A stretch of 64,000 bases of DNA from Thalassobaculum sp. OXR-137 (GCF_034377285.1 NZ_CP139715.1:2526001-2590000), one strand, 5' to 3'; counted from the first letter of the stretch, positions 44,760 through 53,098 are shown. Notes: generated from the letters alone by a model not told the origin. Made by a program: numbers and translations.

Positions 44760-46129
44760 GGATCAGTCTCCTGGTTGACTTCCCCATCTTTACGCAGAAT
44801 TTCCGCCCGCAGATGTCCCTGGGCGTCGCGATCGAGTGGAAAACGCCACATCAGGCCGATCGCCACCGCCTTCAGCAGGACCGGCAGCCCGGCATAGAGC
44901 AGGGCGAGCGCCAGCAACGCGCCGTCGCCGTTTGTGCCGGCCGCGTCGAACCCGGCGACGTCGAGCAGTCCGAAGGCGATGCCGACCGCCAGGGCCAGCG
45001 CCATCTTGGTCGCCATCCCCCAGAACGCGAAATACAGCCCCGTGCGCCGGCCGCCGCCCTGCGCGGTGTCGACATCGACCACATCCGCCTGGATCGCGCT
45101 CGGCAGGGTCAGGTCGGCACCGAGGCACAGGCCCGTGGCGATGCAGATCACGAGGAAGACGTCCGCGTCGCCGGCCCCCAGCAGCGGCACGATGGCGAAG
45201 ATGGCGGCGTTCAGGATCATCGCGGTGCACCAGGTCCGGTGCTTGCCGAGGCGGCGCGCCACCAGCAGCCAAAGCGGCACGCCGAGGATACCGCACAGGA
45301 AATAGACGAACAGCAGCAGCCCCTGCCGCTCCGGGGCGACCAGAACATGCTCCACGAAGAGCAGGAACAGGGTCGCCGGCAGGCCATTGGCCAAACCGTT
45401 GATCAGATAGGCGAGGATGAGGCGCAGAAACGGCTTGTTGCGCAGCAGAAGGCGCCGGGACTCCGTCCAGGGCAGCGGGTTCGGGGCGGCTGTGCGGTGG
45501 TCCCGTACGGCCGCCGCGGCGGTGCCGACGGTCAGCGGCAGCACGACCATCAGCGCCAGCGCCAGCGCTCCCAGCGCCGCTCCGGGCCGCACGTCTCCCT
45601 CGATCCCGAGAAAGACCGGCGTTCCGGCGGCGAGCAGCGTGCCGATGACCACGCAGGACTCCCGGGCGCCGGCGATGCGACTGCGTTCATCATAGTCGTC
45701 GGAGAGCTCGGCGCCCCAGGCGCCGTGGGGAAGCTGGATCATCGTCCAGCCGAGATAGAGCAGCAGGCTCCAGCCCAGCAGATGCCAGGCGCCGGCATCC
45801 TCTGGCGGCCGGAAGATCATCCAGACGGACAGCATGAGCAGCGGGACGGCGGCCAGCATCCAGGGACGCCGCCGCCCGAACCGGCTGCGGCTGCGGTCCG
45901 ACAGGGCGCCGATCACCGGGTCGGTGACCACGTCCCATAGCCGGGCCACCAGCAGGATCGCGCCGACCGTCGCCAGCGGCAGCCCCACCTCCTGCGAGTA
46001 GAAGGTGGGCAGGAAGATGAACAGCGGCACGCCGAGTGCGCCGATGGGGAGTCCCGGCAGGCCGTAGGCGATCAGCCGGGCGACCGACAGCCTCCCGCCG
46101 GAGGCGGAAGGGGATTTGGGCTCAGCCAC
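44735..46129 (-). CDS. GPH-type (MelB-like) MFS carrier
   Basis: A 464-residue membrane carrier of the glycoside-pentoside-hexuronide:cation symporter type with about twelve helices. The MelB-like loop LWDVVTDPVIGALSDRSRSR and GRRRPWMLAAVPLLMLSVWM, followed by HGAWGAELSDDYDERSRIAG, are the family landmarks. The start is a GTG (VAEPKSPS) overlapping the stop of the methyltransferase gene by eight bases; the open frame further upstream is shadow. Homologous carriers lie in fatty-acid-modification clusters of light-stress regulons, where the substrate is not a known sugar; lipid export or flipping is a possibility. Confidence 0.88.
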   Translation of the reverse strand: MAEPKSPSASGGRLSVARLIAYGLPGLPIGALGVPLFIFLPTFYSQEVGLPLATVGAILLVARLWDVVTDPVIGALSDRSRSRFGRRRPWMLAAVPLLMLSVWMIFRPPEDAGAWHLLGWSLLLYLGWTMIQLPHGAWGAELSDDYDERSRIAGARESCVVIGTLLAAGTPVFLGIEGDVRPGAALGALALALMVVLPLTVGTAAAAVRDHRTAAPNPLPWTESRRLLLRNKPFLRLILAYLINGLANGLPATLFLLFVEHVLVAPERQGLLLFVYFLCGILGVPLWLLVARRLGKHRTWCTAMILNAAIFAIVPLLGAGDADVFLVICIATGLCLGADLTLPSAIQADVVDVDTAQGGGRRTGLYFAFWGMATKMALALAVGIAFGLLDVAGFDAAGTNGDGALLALALLYAGLPVLLKAVAIGLMWRFPLDRDAQGHLRAEILRKDGEVNQETDPCSTDSRM

Positions 46130-47345
46130 GCTGGAAGGCGAAATGGCGCACGTCGATATTTCCGGACAGGAAGCCGCCCTCGCAATAGGCGAGATAATAC
46201 AGCCACATCCGCTTGAACCGGTCGTCGAACCCGAGCGCGGCGATCTCCGGCCAGGAGGCCAGGAACCGGTCGCGCCATTCGGCCAGGGTGCGGGCATAGT
46301 CCACGCCGAAGCCGCGCTCGTCCTGTGGCTTCAGCCCGACCTGCGCGGCGTGGTCGATCACATGGTCCCGGGTCGGTAGCATGCCGCCGGGGAAGATGTA
46401 GCGCTGGATGAAGTCCGGATTTCGGCGATAGTCGTCGAAGGAGTCGGGCTCGATGGTGATGATCTGCAGGGCCGCCTTGCCGCCGTCCTTCAGCCGTTCT
46501 TTCACGGTGTTGAAGAAGGCCGGCCAGTACTTCACGCCCACCGCTTCGAACATTTCGATCGAGGCCACGGCGTCGTATCGGCCGGCCACGTCGCGGTAGT
46601 CGCACAGCTCGAACGTCATCCGGTCCGCCATGCCGACCGCTTCAGCGCGCGCACGGGCATAGGCGAGCTGCTCGGTGGACAGGGTGATCCCGTGCACCGA
46701 GGCGCCGTAGTCCCGGGCGGCCACTTCGGCGAACCCGCCCCAGCCGCATCCGATCTCAAGCACCGTCTGGCCCGGCTTCAGCTCCAGATCCTGGGCGAGC
46801 CGATGGTATTTGGCGAGCTGGGCCGCCTCCAGATCCTGCTGGGTGCCGTCGAACAGCGCGGCGGAGTAGGTCATCGTCGGGTCGAGCCAGCGCTCGTAGA
46901 ACGCATTGCCCAGGTCGTAGTGGTAGCTGATGTTCCGTCGGGCGCCGCTGCGGGAATTCCGGTTCAGAATATGGATCGCCCGGCGCACCAGCTTGGCCAG
47001 CGGGTGGGCGCGGGTGTGGTGTTCGAGCGCTGCCTTGTTGCGGCAGAACAGCTCGACCAGGGCGGTCAGGTCCGGGCTCTCGGCCTCGTCCTCGATGAAG
47101 GCTTCGGCGAAGCCCAGGTCGCCGCCCATCATGAAGCGGCGGACCACGCCGGGATCCTTGATCCGCACGGTGGCGGAGGGGCCCGGTTCGCGGCCCTCGA
47201 AGGTCAATTGCCGGCCGTCGGGGAACTGTACCGTCAACTGGCCCACGGCCAGCCGGGTGAGCAGCGACATGCCGCGTCGGGTCCAGGCATCCAATCCGCT
47301 GAAATCGAACTGGGACAGCGGGGAGGAGAGAGTGGTGTCTGACAT
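46122..47345 (-). CDS. Cyclopropane-fatty-acyl-phospholipid synthase-like methyltransferase
   Basis: A 407-residue SAM-dependent enzyme of the CFA synthase (mycolic acid cyclopropane synthase) family. It has the SAM motif VLEIGCGWGGFAEVAARDYG at about residues 197-216 and YHYDLGNAFYERWLDPTMTY upstream of it. The conserved acidic and aromatic positions in ASIEMFEAVGVKYWPAFFNT and the FPGGMLPTRDHVI region match the active site. It methylates the double bond of unsaturated phospholipid acyl chains, giving cyclopropane or methyl-branched products. In Rhodobacter sphaeroides, related enzymes act in methylated furan fatty acid synthesis under singlet-oxygen control, which I recall but cannot check. 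Third gene of operon B. Confidence 0.92.
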   Translation of the reverse strand: MSDTTLSSPLSQFDFSGLDAWTRRGMSLLTRLAVGQLTVQFPDGRQLTFEGREPGPSATVRIKDPGVVRRFMMGGDLGFAEAFIEDEAESPDLTALVELFCRNKAALEHHTRAHPLAKLVRRAIHILNRNSRSGARRNISYHYDLGNAFYERWLDPTMTYSAALFDGTQQDLEAAQLAKYHRLAQDLELKPGQTVLEIGCGWGGFAEVAARDYGASVHGITLSTEQLAYARARAEAVGMADRMTFELCDYRDVAGRYDAVASIEMFEAVGVKYWPAFFNTVKERLKDGGKAALQIITIEPDSFDDYRRNPDFIQRYIFPGGMLPTRDHVIDHAAQVGLKPQDERGFGVDYARTLAEWRDRFLASWPEIAALGFDDRFKRMWLYYLAYCEGGFLSGNIDVRHFAFQRG

Positions 47346-47378
47346 CGGGGGCTTCCCTCTTGTCTGGCGCCGTTGAAA

Positions 47379-48197
47379 CTAGGCCGCCTTGGCCGGATGG
47401 GTAGGGGAGTCGTGGCTTTGTCCGCGCGAGACCGGTGCCTGGGGCGGCTCGGGGCGCGGATGGAATTTTGCCTTTTTCAGACGCAGCCTCCCGGCCTCCC
47501 AGAGGATCGCGGCGATCACCTTGAAGGTGTTGAGAGGGTGGGAGAACAGGGTCGCGGTGAGCGTGCGGTCGGTCAGTGTCCGACGCTCGGCGGCATGGGT
47601 CGCGATCATCCGGTCGGCACCATCCGGACCGACCAGACGGATCAGCAGGCGCAGCGTCTCCGACGGCTCGTCGGTCCGGAACCGGTAGCTCCCGGCCAGA
47701 TCAAAGAATGGCGAGACGTGGAAGACCTTCCGCGCTTCCTGCACCAGCGGTTCGCCCGGCACGTGGTCCGGCGCCGCGGGAATGAAATAGCAATGCTGGT
47801 CGCCGAAGGTGTTCTTGACCTCGTACAGCACGCCCGCCAGCGACCCGTCGGCGCGGTAGCCCCAGTACACCGTCAGCGGATTGAACGCGTAGCCGAGGGT
47901 TCGCGGAATGCAGAAGCACAGCACCCGGCCGCCCGGAATGGCGCAGCCCTGCTCGGCGAAGACGGCTTCGACCCAGGGCTTCAGCGGCGCGCCGTCGCCC
48001 GGGCCGTGGTCGCGTTGGTGGAAGGAGAACAGGTTGCCCCGGTCGACGGAGAACAGCCGCATGGCGCTGTCGAGCGCGGGCAGTTCGTCCAGGTCGAGCA
48101 GGAGCGACGCGACCCGGTAGCGAAACCGGTGGCGCATCGGGGCAAAGCGACAATGCATCACCTTGCCGAGATACAGGGCCGAGCGGCGGTCGGTCAT
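47379..48197 (-). CDS. DUF1365 family protein
   Basis: A 272-residue protein matching DUF1365: SALYLGKVMHCRFAPMRHRF at the start, then LDLDELPALDSAMRLFSVDRGNLFSF in outline. The core continues with RVLCFCIPRTLGYAFNPLTV and VKNTFGDQHCYFIP. It is cytosolic and without a known reaction. The family almost always travels with a COG2907 flavoprotein and a CFA-synthase-like gene and is believed to take part in modification of fatty acyl chains. The same order is present here: the flavoprotein gene ends nine bases upstream and the methyltransferase follows 33 bases after its end. The start is an ATG with GAGG upstream. Confidence 0.92.
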   Translation of the reverse strand: MTDRRSALYLGKVMHCRFAPMRHRFRYRVASLLLDLDELPALDSAMRLFSVDRGNLFSFHQRDHGPGDGAPLKPWVEAVFAEQGCAIPGGRVLCFCIPRTLGYAFNPLTVYWGYRADGSLAGVLYEVKNTFGDQHCYFIPAAPDHVPGEPLVQEARKVFHVSPFFDLAGSYRFRTDEPSETLRLLIRLVGPDGADRMIATHAAERRTLTDRTLTATLFSHPLNTFKVIAAILWEAGRLRLKKAKFHPRPEPPQAPVSRGQSHDSPTHPAKAA

Positions 48198-48205
48198 CGG
48201 GGGCC

Positions 48206-49531
48206 TCAGTCAGCCGCTTCCACGGAGCGCAGGGCGCCGGCTCGGAAGGGTTGCCCGTCCGCCGGCTCGACGGTCTCGCTCCAGGGTGGCACGGTACCGA
48301 GAGCCTTGGCCACAGCGATACCCGATCGCAGTCCGTCCTCGTGGAACCCCCAGCCGCAATAGCTGCCGCAGAACCAGGTGCGCCGACGTCCCTGAATGTC
48401 GGACATCAGGCCCTGGGCGGCGATCGCGGCGGTGTCGAAGACCGGGTGGTCGTACTCGAACCGGGCAAAGACCTTGGCCGGATCGGGCTCGTCGAGCGGG
48501 TTCAGGCTGACGAACAGCGGATAGCGACGGTCGATGTTCTGCAGCCGGTTCATCCAGTAAGTGACCGCCACGTCGTGGTCGGCCCCGCTGCCGGTCGACA
48601 GGTAGTTCCAGGACGCCCAGGTGCGCCGCCGGCGCGGCATCAGCGCCGGGTCGCGGTGCAGGATCGCGACGTTCTTCTGGTAGGAGAAGCAGCCCAGGAG
48701 GCGGCGCTCCATGGCGTCCGGCTCGGCGAGCAGCGACAGGGCGGTATCGCCATGGGTGGCGATCACCACCTCGTCGAACCGCTCGCTTCCGCTGTCGGTG
48801 ATCACGTCCACGCCGAACGCGTCGCGCCGGATGCTGCGGACTGGCGTGGACAGCCGGATGCGGTCGGCGAAGGGGGCTGAGATCCGCTGAACGTATTCGC
48901 GCGAGCCGCCGGTCACCGTGTGCCACTGCGGCCGCGCGGCGAAGTCGAGCAGACCGTGATTACAGAAGAACTGGACGAACGACCGCGCCGGGAAGGCCAT
49001 CATGGTTTCCGCGGGGCAGGACCAGATCGCCGCCGCCATCGGCAGCAGGTGATCCTCGATGAAGCCGGGGCCGTATCCTTCGCGGGTCAGGTAGCCGCCG
49101 AGGGTGATCGTCTCGTCATTGGCCGGCATGGCCAGCAGCGACGGCGCCGTGCGGTAGAACCGCACCAGATCCCGGATCATCCGCCAGTACCGGGCGCTGA
49201 CCAGATTGCTCGGCTGGGCGGTGAAGCCGGCAAAGGAGCCCTCGTATTCGAGACGGCCGCCATCGACCGACACGGCGAAGGACATGTCGCTCTTCTCGGT
49301 CGCCACGCCCAGTTCGGCGAACAGCGCGATCAGGTTGGGATACGTGCGCTCGTTATAAACGATGAAGCCGGTATCGACCGGGATGGTGACGCCGTCGTAA
49401 TCGACATCCACGGTGTTGCTGTGCCCGCCGAGCCGGTCAGCCGCTTCGAACACGGTGACGTCGTGATCGCGGTCGAGCAACCAGGCGGTGGACAGACCCG
49501 AGATTCCGGACCCGATGACGGCGATGCGCAT
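48206..49531 (-). CDS. COG2907 FAD-dependent amine-oxidase-like oxidoreductase
   Basis: A 441-residue flavoprotein with the dinucleotide-binding motif MRIAVIGSGISGLSTAWLLD and the conserved HSNTVDVDYDGVTIPVDTGF. RRTWASWNYLS then a final FAD-contact region (GLMSDIQGRRRTWFCGSYCG) complete the family pattern. COG2907 proteins resemble amine oxidases and phytoene desaturases; a relative (UfaD in Rhodobacter sphaeroides, as I recall) acts as a fatty-acid desaturase together with a CFA-like methyltransferase. The ATG of MRIAVIG is used rather than one ten codons earlier because the family begins here. It is the first gene of operon B, 33 bases after an ECF-type promoter. Confidence 0.92.
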   Translation of the reverse strand: MRIAVIGSGISGLSTAWLLDRDHDVTVFEAADRLGGHSNTVDVDYDGVTIPVDTGFIVYNERTYPNLIALFAELGVATEKSDMSFAVSVDGGRLEYEGSFAGFTAQPSNLVSARYWRMIRDLVRFYRTAPSLLAMPANDETITLGGYLTREGYGPGFIEDHLLPMAAAIWSCPAETMMAFPARSFVQFFCNHGLLDFAARPQWHTVTGGSREYVQRISAPFADRIRLSTPVRSIRRDAFGVDVITDSGSERFDEVVIATHGDTALSLLAEPDAMERRLLGCFSYQKNVAILHRDPALMPRRRRTWASWNYLSTGSGADHDVAVTYWMNRLQNIDRRYPLFVSLNPLDEPDPAKVFARFEYDHPVFDTAAIAAQGLMSDIQGRRRTWFCGSYCGWGFHEDGLRSGIAVAKALGTVPPWSETVEPADGQPFRAGALRSVEAAD

Positions 49532-49563
49532 AGGCTGTCTCTCTCCCATAATGGCTCTCATCT

Positions 49564-49589
49564 TACGAGCAGGGGGCGATCTCGGATCA
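49564..49589 (-). promoter_or_regulatory. ECF11-type promoter of the COG2907 operon
   Basis: On the minus strand TGATCC (49589-49584) and CGTA (49567-49564) are separated by exactly 16 bases, the first being G. The spacing and core match those of the two other elements. The start codon of the FAD oxidoreductase lies 33 bases downstream, and the -35 box begins 15 bases after the stop of the photolyase gene. Confidence 0.75.
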
Positions 49590-49604
49590 GGCGACGGGAC
49601 GCGA

Positions 49605-51059
49605 TCACTCCTTCTTGATCGTCGCCAGGGCCTCCAGCGCCCGCTGGCGGGCTCCGGCGTGGTCGACGATGGGCTTGGGATAGGTCTTGCCCAGGGTCAC
49701 GCCGGCTTGCGACAGCTCCATCGGCTTGGCCTCCCAGGGCTTGTGAATGACGGCGTCGGGCAGTTTGGCCAGTTCCGGAATCCAGCGCCGCACGTAGCGA
49801 CCGTCACCGTCGAATTTCTCGCCCTGCAGCACCGGGTTGAAGATCCGGAAATACGGGGCGGCGTCGGCACCGCAGCCGGCCACCCACTGCCAACTGGCGG
49901 CGTTGTTGGCGAGGTCGGCGTCGACCAGCGTGTCCCAGAACCAGGCTTCTCCCTCGCGCCAGTGGATCAGCAGGTCCTTGATCAGGAAGGAGGCGACGAT
50001 CATCCGCACCCGGTTGTGCATCCAGCCGGTGTGCCACAGTTCCCGCATCCCGGCGTCCACGATGGGGTAGCCGGTGCGGCCGCGGCGCCAGGCCTTGAGG
50101 CCGTCGGGGTCGTCGCGCCAGGGAAAGTCCTCGAACTCGCGCCGCAGGGAGATTTCGGGCAGGTCGGGATTGTTGAACAGCAGGTTGTAGGAGAACTCCC
50201 GCCAGCAGATCTCCGACAGGAAGCTCGCCGTGCCGCGATCCATCGCCTCGTTGCTGCGGGCCTCGCTTGCCAGGCGGGCGGCGTGCCAGATCCGCCGGGG
50301 CGAGATATCGCCGAAATGCAGGTGCGGCGAGAGGGCGGAGGTGCCGTTGGTGCTGGGGATGTCGCGCTTGGCCTTGTAGTCGGGCACCGCCTCGTCGAGG
50401 AAGCGTTCCAGCCGCTCGGCGGCGCCGGCTTCGCCGGGCGTCCAGGTCTCACGTAGCCCGCCGGCCCAGTCCGGCTCGGTCGGCAGCAGGCCCCAGGTGT
50501 CCAGATCGTCGCTGTCCGGCGCCGTCTTCGGCGCGGCCAGTGTCTTCGGCGCCGCCAGCGGCTCGGCGGGGTCGCCCTTCGCCTGGACGGCGCGCCAGAA
50601 CGGGGAGAACACCTTCAGCGGCGTGCCCTGCTTGGAGACGATCTCCCACGGCTCGTAGAGCAGGCTGCCGTTGAAGCTGCGCACTTCCAGGTCGCGCTTC
50701 TTGAGGGCGTCCTTTATCTTCCCGTCGCGCTCGGTCGCCCAGGGCTCGTAGCGCCGGTTCCAGAACACGGCACCGGCGCCGGTCTCCTCCACCATCCGGT
50801 CCAGCACGTCCGCTGCCTTGCCCCGGCGCAGTACGAGGGGGCTACCGGCTTTGTCCAGCGTCTCGGCAAGCCGGGCCAGCGAGCCGTGCAGCCACCAGCG
50901 CGACGCCCCGCCCGGCCGCCAGTCGCCGGCATCCTCGTCGTCCAGGATGAACACAGGCACCACCGGCCCGCCCCGCTCCACGGCGGCGGCAAGGGCGGGA
51001 TTGTCGTCCAGGCGCAGGTCGCGGCGGAACCAGAGGATCGTGGGCGCGGTATCGGGCAT
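49605..51059 (-). CDS. phr: Deoxyribodipyrimidine photolyase, class I (CPD)
   Basis: A 484-residue class I CPD photolyase that splits cyclobutane pyrimidine dimers with blue light. The antenna domain begins ILWFRRDLRLDDNPALAAAV. The FAD domain shows TSALSPHLHFGDISPRRIWH, TGYPIVDAGMRELWHTGWMH then NRVRMIVASFLIKDLLIHWR, and DADLANNAASWQWVAGCGAD for the flavin-contact helices including the N that stabilises the semiquinone. The trailing part (RIFNPVLQGEKFDGDGRYVR then RWIPELA) is also typical. The ATG of MPDTAPTILW is chosen; a longer frame upstream is shadow. Transcribed separately with its own ECF-type promoter 37 bases upstream. Confidence 0.96.
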   Translation of the reverse strand: MPDTAPTILWFRRDLRLDDNPALAAAVERGGPVVPVFILDDEDAGDWRPGGASRWWLHGSLARLAETLDKAGSPLVLRRGKAADVLDRMVEETGAGAVFWNRRYEPWATERDGKIKDALKKRDLEVRSFNGSLLYEPWEIVSKQGTPLKVFSPFWRAVQAKGDPAEPLAAPKTLAAPKTAPDSDDLDTWGLLPTEPDWAGGLRETWTPGEAGAAERLERFLDEAVPDYKAKRDIPSTNGTSALSPHLHFGDISPRRIWHAARLASEARSNEAMDRGTASFLSEICWREFSYNLLFNNPDLPEISLRREFEDFPWRDDPDGLKAWRRGRTGYPIVDAGMRELWHTGWMHNRVRMIVASFLIKDLLIHWREGEAWFWDTLVDADLANNAASWQWVAGCGADAAPYFRIFNPVLQGEKFDGDGRYVRRWIPELAKLPDAVIHKPWEAKPMELSQAGVTLGKTYPKPIVDHAGARQRALEALATIKKE

Positions 51060-51095
51060 GGAGAGCTTCGGCGGGTTACGGGCGGTAACGAGAGG

Positions 51096-51121
51096 TACGC
51101 GTCCTTGCCCGCACCGGATCA
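51096..51121 (-). promoter_or_regulatory. ECF11-type promoter of the class I photolyase gene
   Basis: On the minus strand TGATCC (51121-51116) and CGTA (51099-51096) are 16 bases apart, the first spacer base again G. It overlaps the stop codon of the EAL-like gene, so the photolyase gene has its own promoter inside the end of its upstream neighbour. The start codon is 37 bases downstream. Confidence 0.75.
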
Positions 51122-52306
51122 GGCTCGGCGCCGATTGGGTCTGCGTTTTCCGGCGGAAGGCTGCGTCGTCGCGTCCGTTGGCGGCGGTGCGCTGAGACGG
51201 GCGTCCACACCCCACCCCTGCACCAGATGGAGGCCGAGCTCGAGGGCGGCAGTGACGGCCGCCTCATCGGGGCAGTGATATGCGATCACCCGGTGACGGC
51301 CGATCTTATCGAGGGTCTGCGACAGCATCGCGCGGTCCCCAGCCGACAGGTTCGCCAGCGCCGGGGTCCATTCGACCTTGATGAAGCGGATCTCGGGGGA
51401 CGCCTCGACGAAGTGTTGCAGGGAGGTCCATGGCACCGCGTCGACGGCAACCGTCGCCTCCTGCTCGGCGAGCCGTCGCACCGCCGCGGCGAAACGGTCC
51501 GGCGCGTCGATCATCTCGATATGGGACAGCTCGAAGATCAGATGCCGGCGCCAGTCGAAGCGCTGGTCGAGCAGAAAGGTCTCGAAGATGTCGGACAGAA
51601 TCGTGGAGAGGTGGATGTTGATCGACAGCCGCCGGTCCGTCCGAGCCCGGTCCCGGGACAGATGGTGCAGCATGCGCCGGTCGAGAATTTCGGTAATCCG
51701 GTCGAACAGCCACGGGTTTCGGCTCAGCGGGATACCGTAGAGCTTCTGGATCGCCTGGATGGAGGTGGAGATCTCGATGGCCAGGACCGACGGCGCCGCC
51801 GGGTCTGACAGATCCACGATCGCCTGTTCGCGCAGCAGGTTCGAGATATCGGCCGAGGCAAGATTGCGTTCGATCGACAGGAAGGCGGCCAGCGCCTTGT
51901 CCTCGTCATCCTCGGCGCGGAAATCGGGGCGGGCCTCGACCGCCCGGGCCATCTCCCGGCAGACCGTCAGGAACGGCTCGGGTCGGGACTGCAGGGAGAA
52001 ATGGGTCTCGCCGATCGGCGGCTTGCCATGGGCGACCAGCAGGGCTGACAGCGACTTCACCGCGCTTGTCAGGGCGGTGGCGGCGGATGAGCGGACGACG
52101 AAGCAGATCCGATGATCCGCCAGGTCGAAGCGCTGGGCGTCGAGCTGCCGCGCGCGTTCCTGCAACCGTCCGGACAGCACACGGAAGAAGGCCGGGTCGT
52201 CGATATGCGGGACCTGGGACAGATCGACGACTAGCGCGGTCAGATCGGGATGCTCCTCGGCCGCCTTCATGGCCAGGGCAAGCAGGTCGGCCTCGCGCGT
52301 TCTCAT
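51119..52306 (-). CDS. Degenerate EAL-like domain protein
   Basis: A 395-residue soluble protein. The N-terminal 120 residues resemble a STAS- or receiver-like alpha/beta unit (TALVVDLSQVPHIDD). The C-terminal 200 residues follow the order of an EAL domain: RRLSINIHLSTILSDIF, LIFELSHIEMIDA, VAVDAVPW, IRFIKVEW, HRVIAYHCPDEAAV and LVQGWGVD. The EAL motif itself is absent, E-V-E becomes YHCPDE and the double aspartate is reduced to one, so cyclic-di-GMP hydrolysis is unlikely; a binding role is more likely. The start overlaps the stop of the PdeM gene by four bases (ATGA), showing translational coupling. An ECF-type promoter lies at its 3' end. Confidence 0.75.
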   Translation of the reverse strand: MRTREADLLALAMKAAEEHPDLTALVVDLSQVPHIDDPAFFRVLSGRLQERARQLDAQRFDLADHRICFVVRSSAATALTSAVKSLSALLVAHGKPPIGETHFSLQSRPEPFLTVCREMARAVEARPDFRAEDDEDKALAAFLSIERNLASADISNLLREQAIVDLSDPAAPSVLAIEISTSIQAIQKLYGIPLSRNPWLFDRITEILDRRMLHHLSRDRARTDRRLSINIHLSTILSDIFETFLLDQRFDWRRHLIFELSHIEMIDAPDRFAAAVRRLAEQEATVAVDAVPWTSLQHFVEASPEIRFIKVEWTPALANLSAGDRAMLSQTLDKIGRHRVIAYHCPDEAAVTAALELGLHLVQGWGVDARLSAPPPTDATTQPSAGKRRPNRRRA

Positions 52307-53034
52307 CGCATGCTCTCCCGACGCTCACCCACCGGGCCGTGCTGGGCCGGCGGCGGGGCGAGCAGCTCGGAGGAAGGGATGCGCCAGACCCGGCCCGACT
52401 GCATCAGGGCGACTTCGAAACGGCGGGCGAACAGCCGCCGAAGATCCGGCGCGCGGACGTCCAGCCCTCCGGTATAGGCGCCGAAGGCCGGCAGGATCAG
52501 CCGGGTGCCGTCATTGACGAAGCAGCGGCCGGAGACCGTGCGCCCCTTCACCCGCAGCCGGGCGACCGGATGGTAATGGCCGGAGATCTCGCCCGGCCGG
52601 CCGGCTTCCTCCGCCTCGTGGCGGAAGCTGAGGGGGCCGTCGACGAGGCCGTCGATGACGCTGCCGCCCAGGCCGCTTGGCGGACCGGGGTCGTGGTTGC
52701 CGGTGATCCAGATCCAGTCGACCGCGTCTACCAGGGCTGCGAGGCCGGAGCGGTCCGCTTCGTCCAGGCGGGATGAGGCCGCCGCGTCGTGGAAGCTGTC
52801 GCCGACGCAGATCACCCGTTTTGGCGCGTGGGTCCGGATCGCCGTCGCCAGCCGCGCAAGCGTTGCCCTTGTGTCGTAGGGCGGCAGCAGCGTGCCCTTG
52901 CGCGCCAGGCTGGAGCCCTTTTCCAGGTGCAGGTCGGCGACGATCAGCGTCTCGCGGGTCGGCCAGATCAGCACGCCGGCCGCATCGGCGAGCAGCTCGG
53001 CACCGTTCAGGATCAGGGGGACGGGTCGGTTCAT
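52303..53034 (-). CDS. pdeM: Metallophosphoesterase, ligase-associated DNA damage response endonuclease
   Basis: A 243-residue calcineurin-like phosphoesterase of the PdeM type (ligase-associated DNA damage response endonuclease). Metal ligands are visible: D34 and H36 in VADLHLEKGSS, the second aspartate in CVGDSFHD, GNHD and GHYHPVA. The spacing and length match PdeM rather than long cytosolic phosphatases. In many alphaproteobacteria it sits with a Lhr-like helicase and ATP-dependent ligase; neither is in this window. It is translationally coupled to the EAL-like gene. With photolyase genes downstream, a DNA-repair role is consistent with its surroundings. Confidence 0.9.
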   Translation of the reverse strand: MNRPVPLILNGAELLADAAGVLIWPTRETLIVADLHLEKGSSLARKGTLLPPYDTRATLARLATAIRTHAPKRVICVGDSFHDAAASSRLDEADRSGLAALVDAVDWIWITGNHDPGPPSGLGGSVIDGLVDGPLSFRHEAEEAGRPGEISGHYHPVARLRVKGRTVSGRCFVNDGTRLILPAFGAYTGGLDVRAPDLRRLFARRFEVALMQSGRVWRIPSSELLAPPPAQHGPVGERRESMR

Positions 53035-53098
53035 CCGCTGACGGTACCGGTGGGCGGCGCCCGGTCAAGCGTCCCGTGGCCGGCCATAGGCGGCAGGC

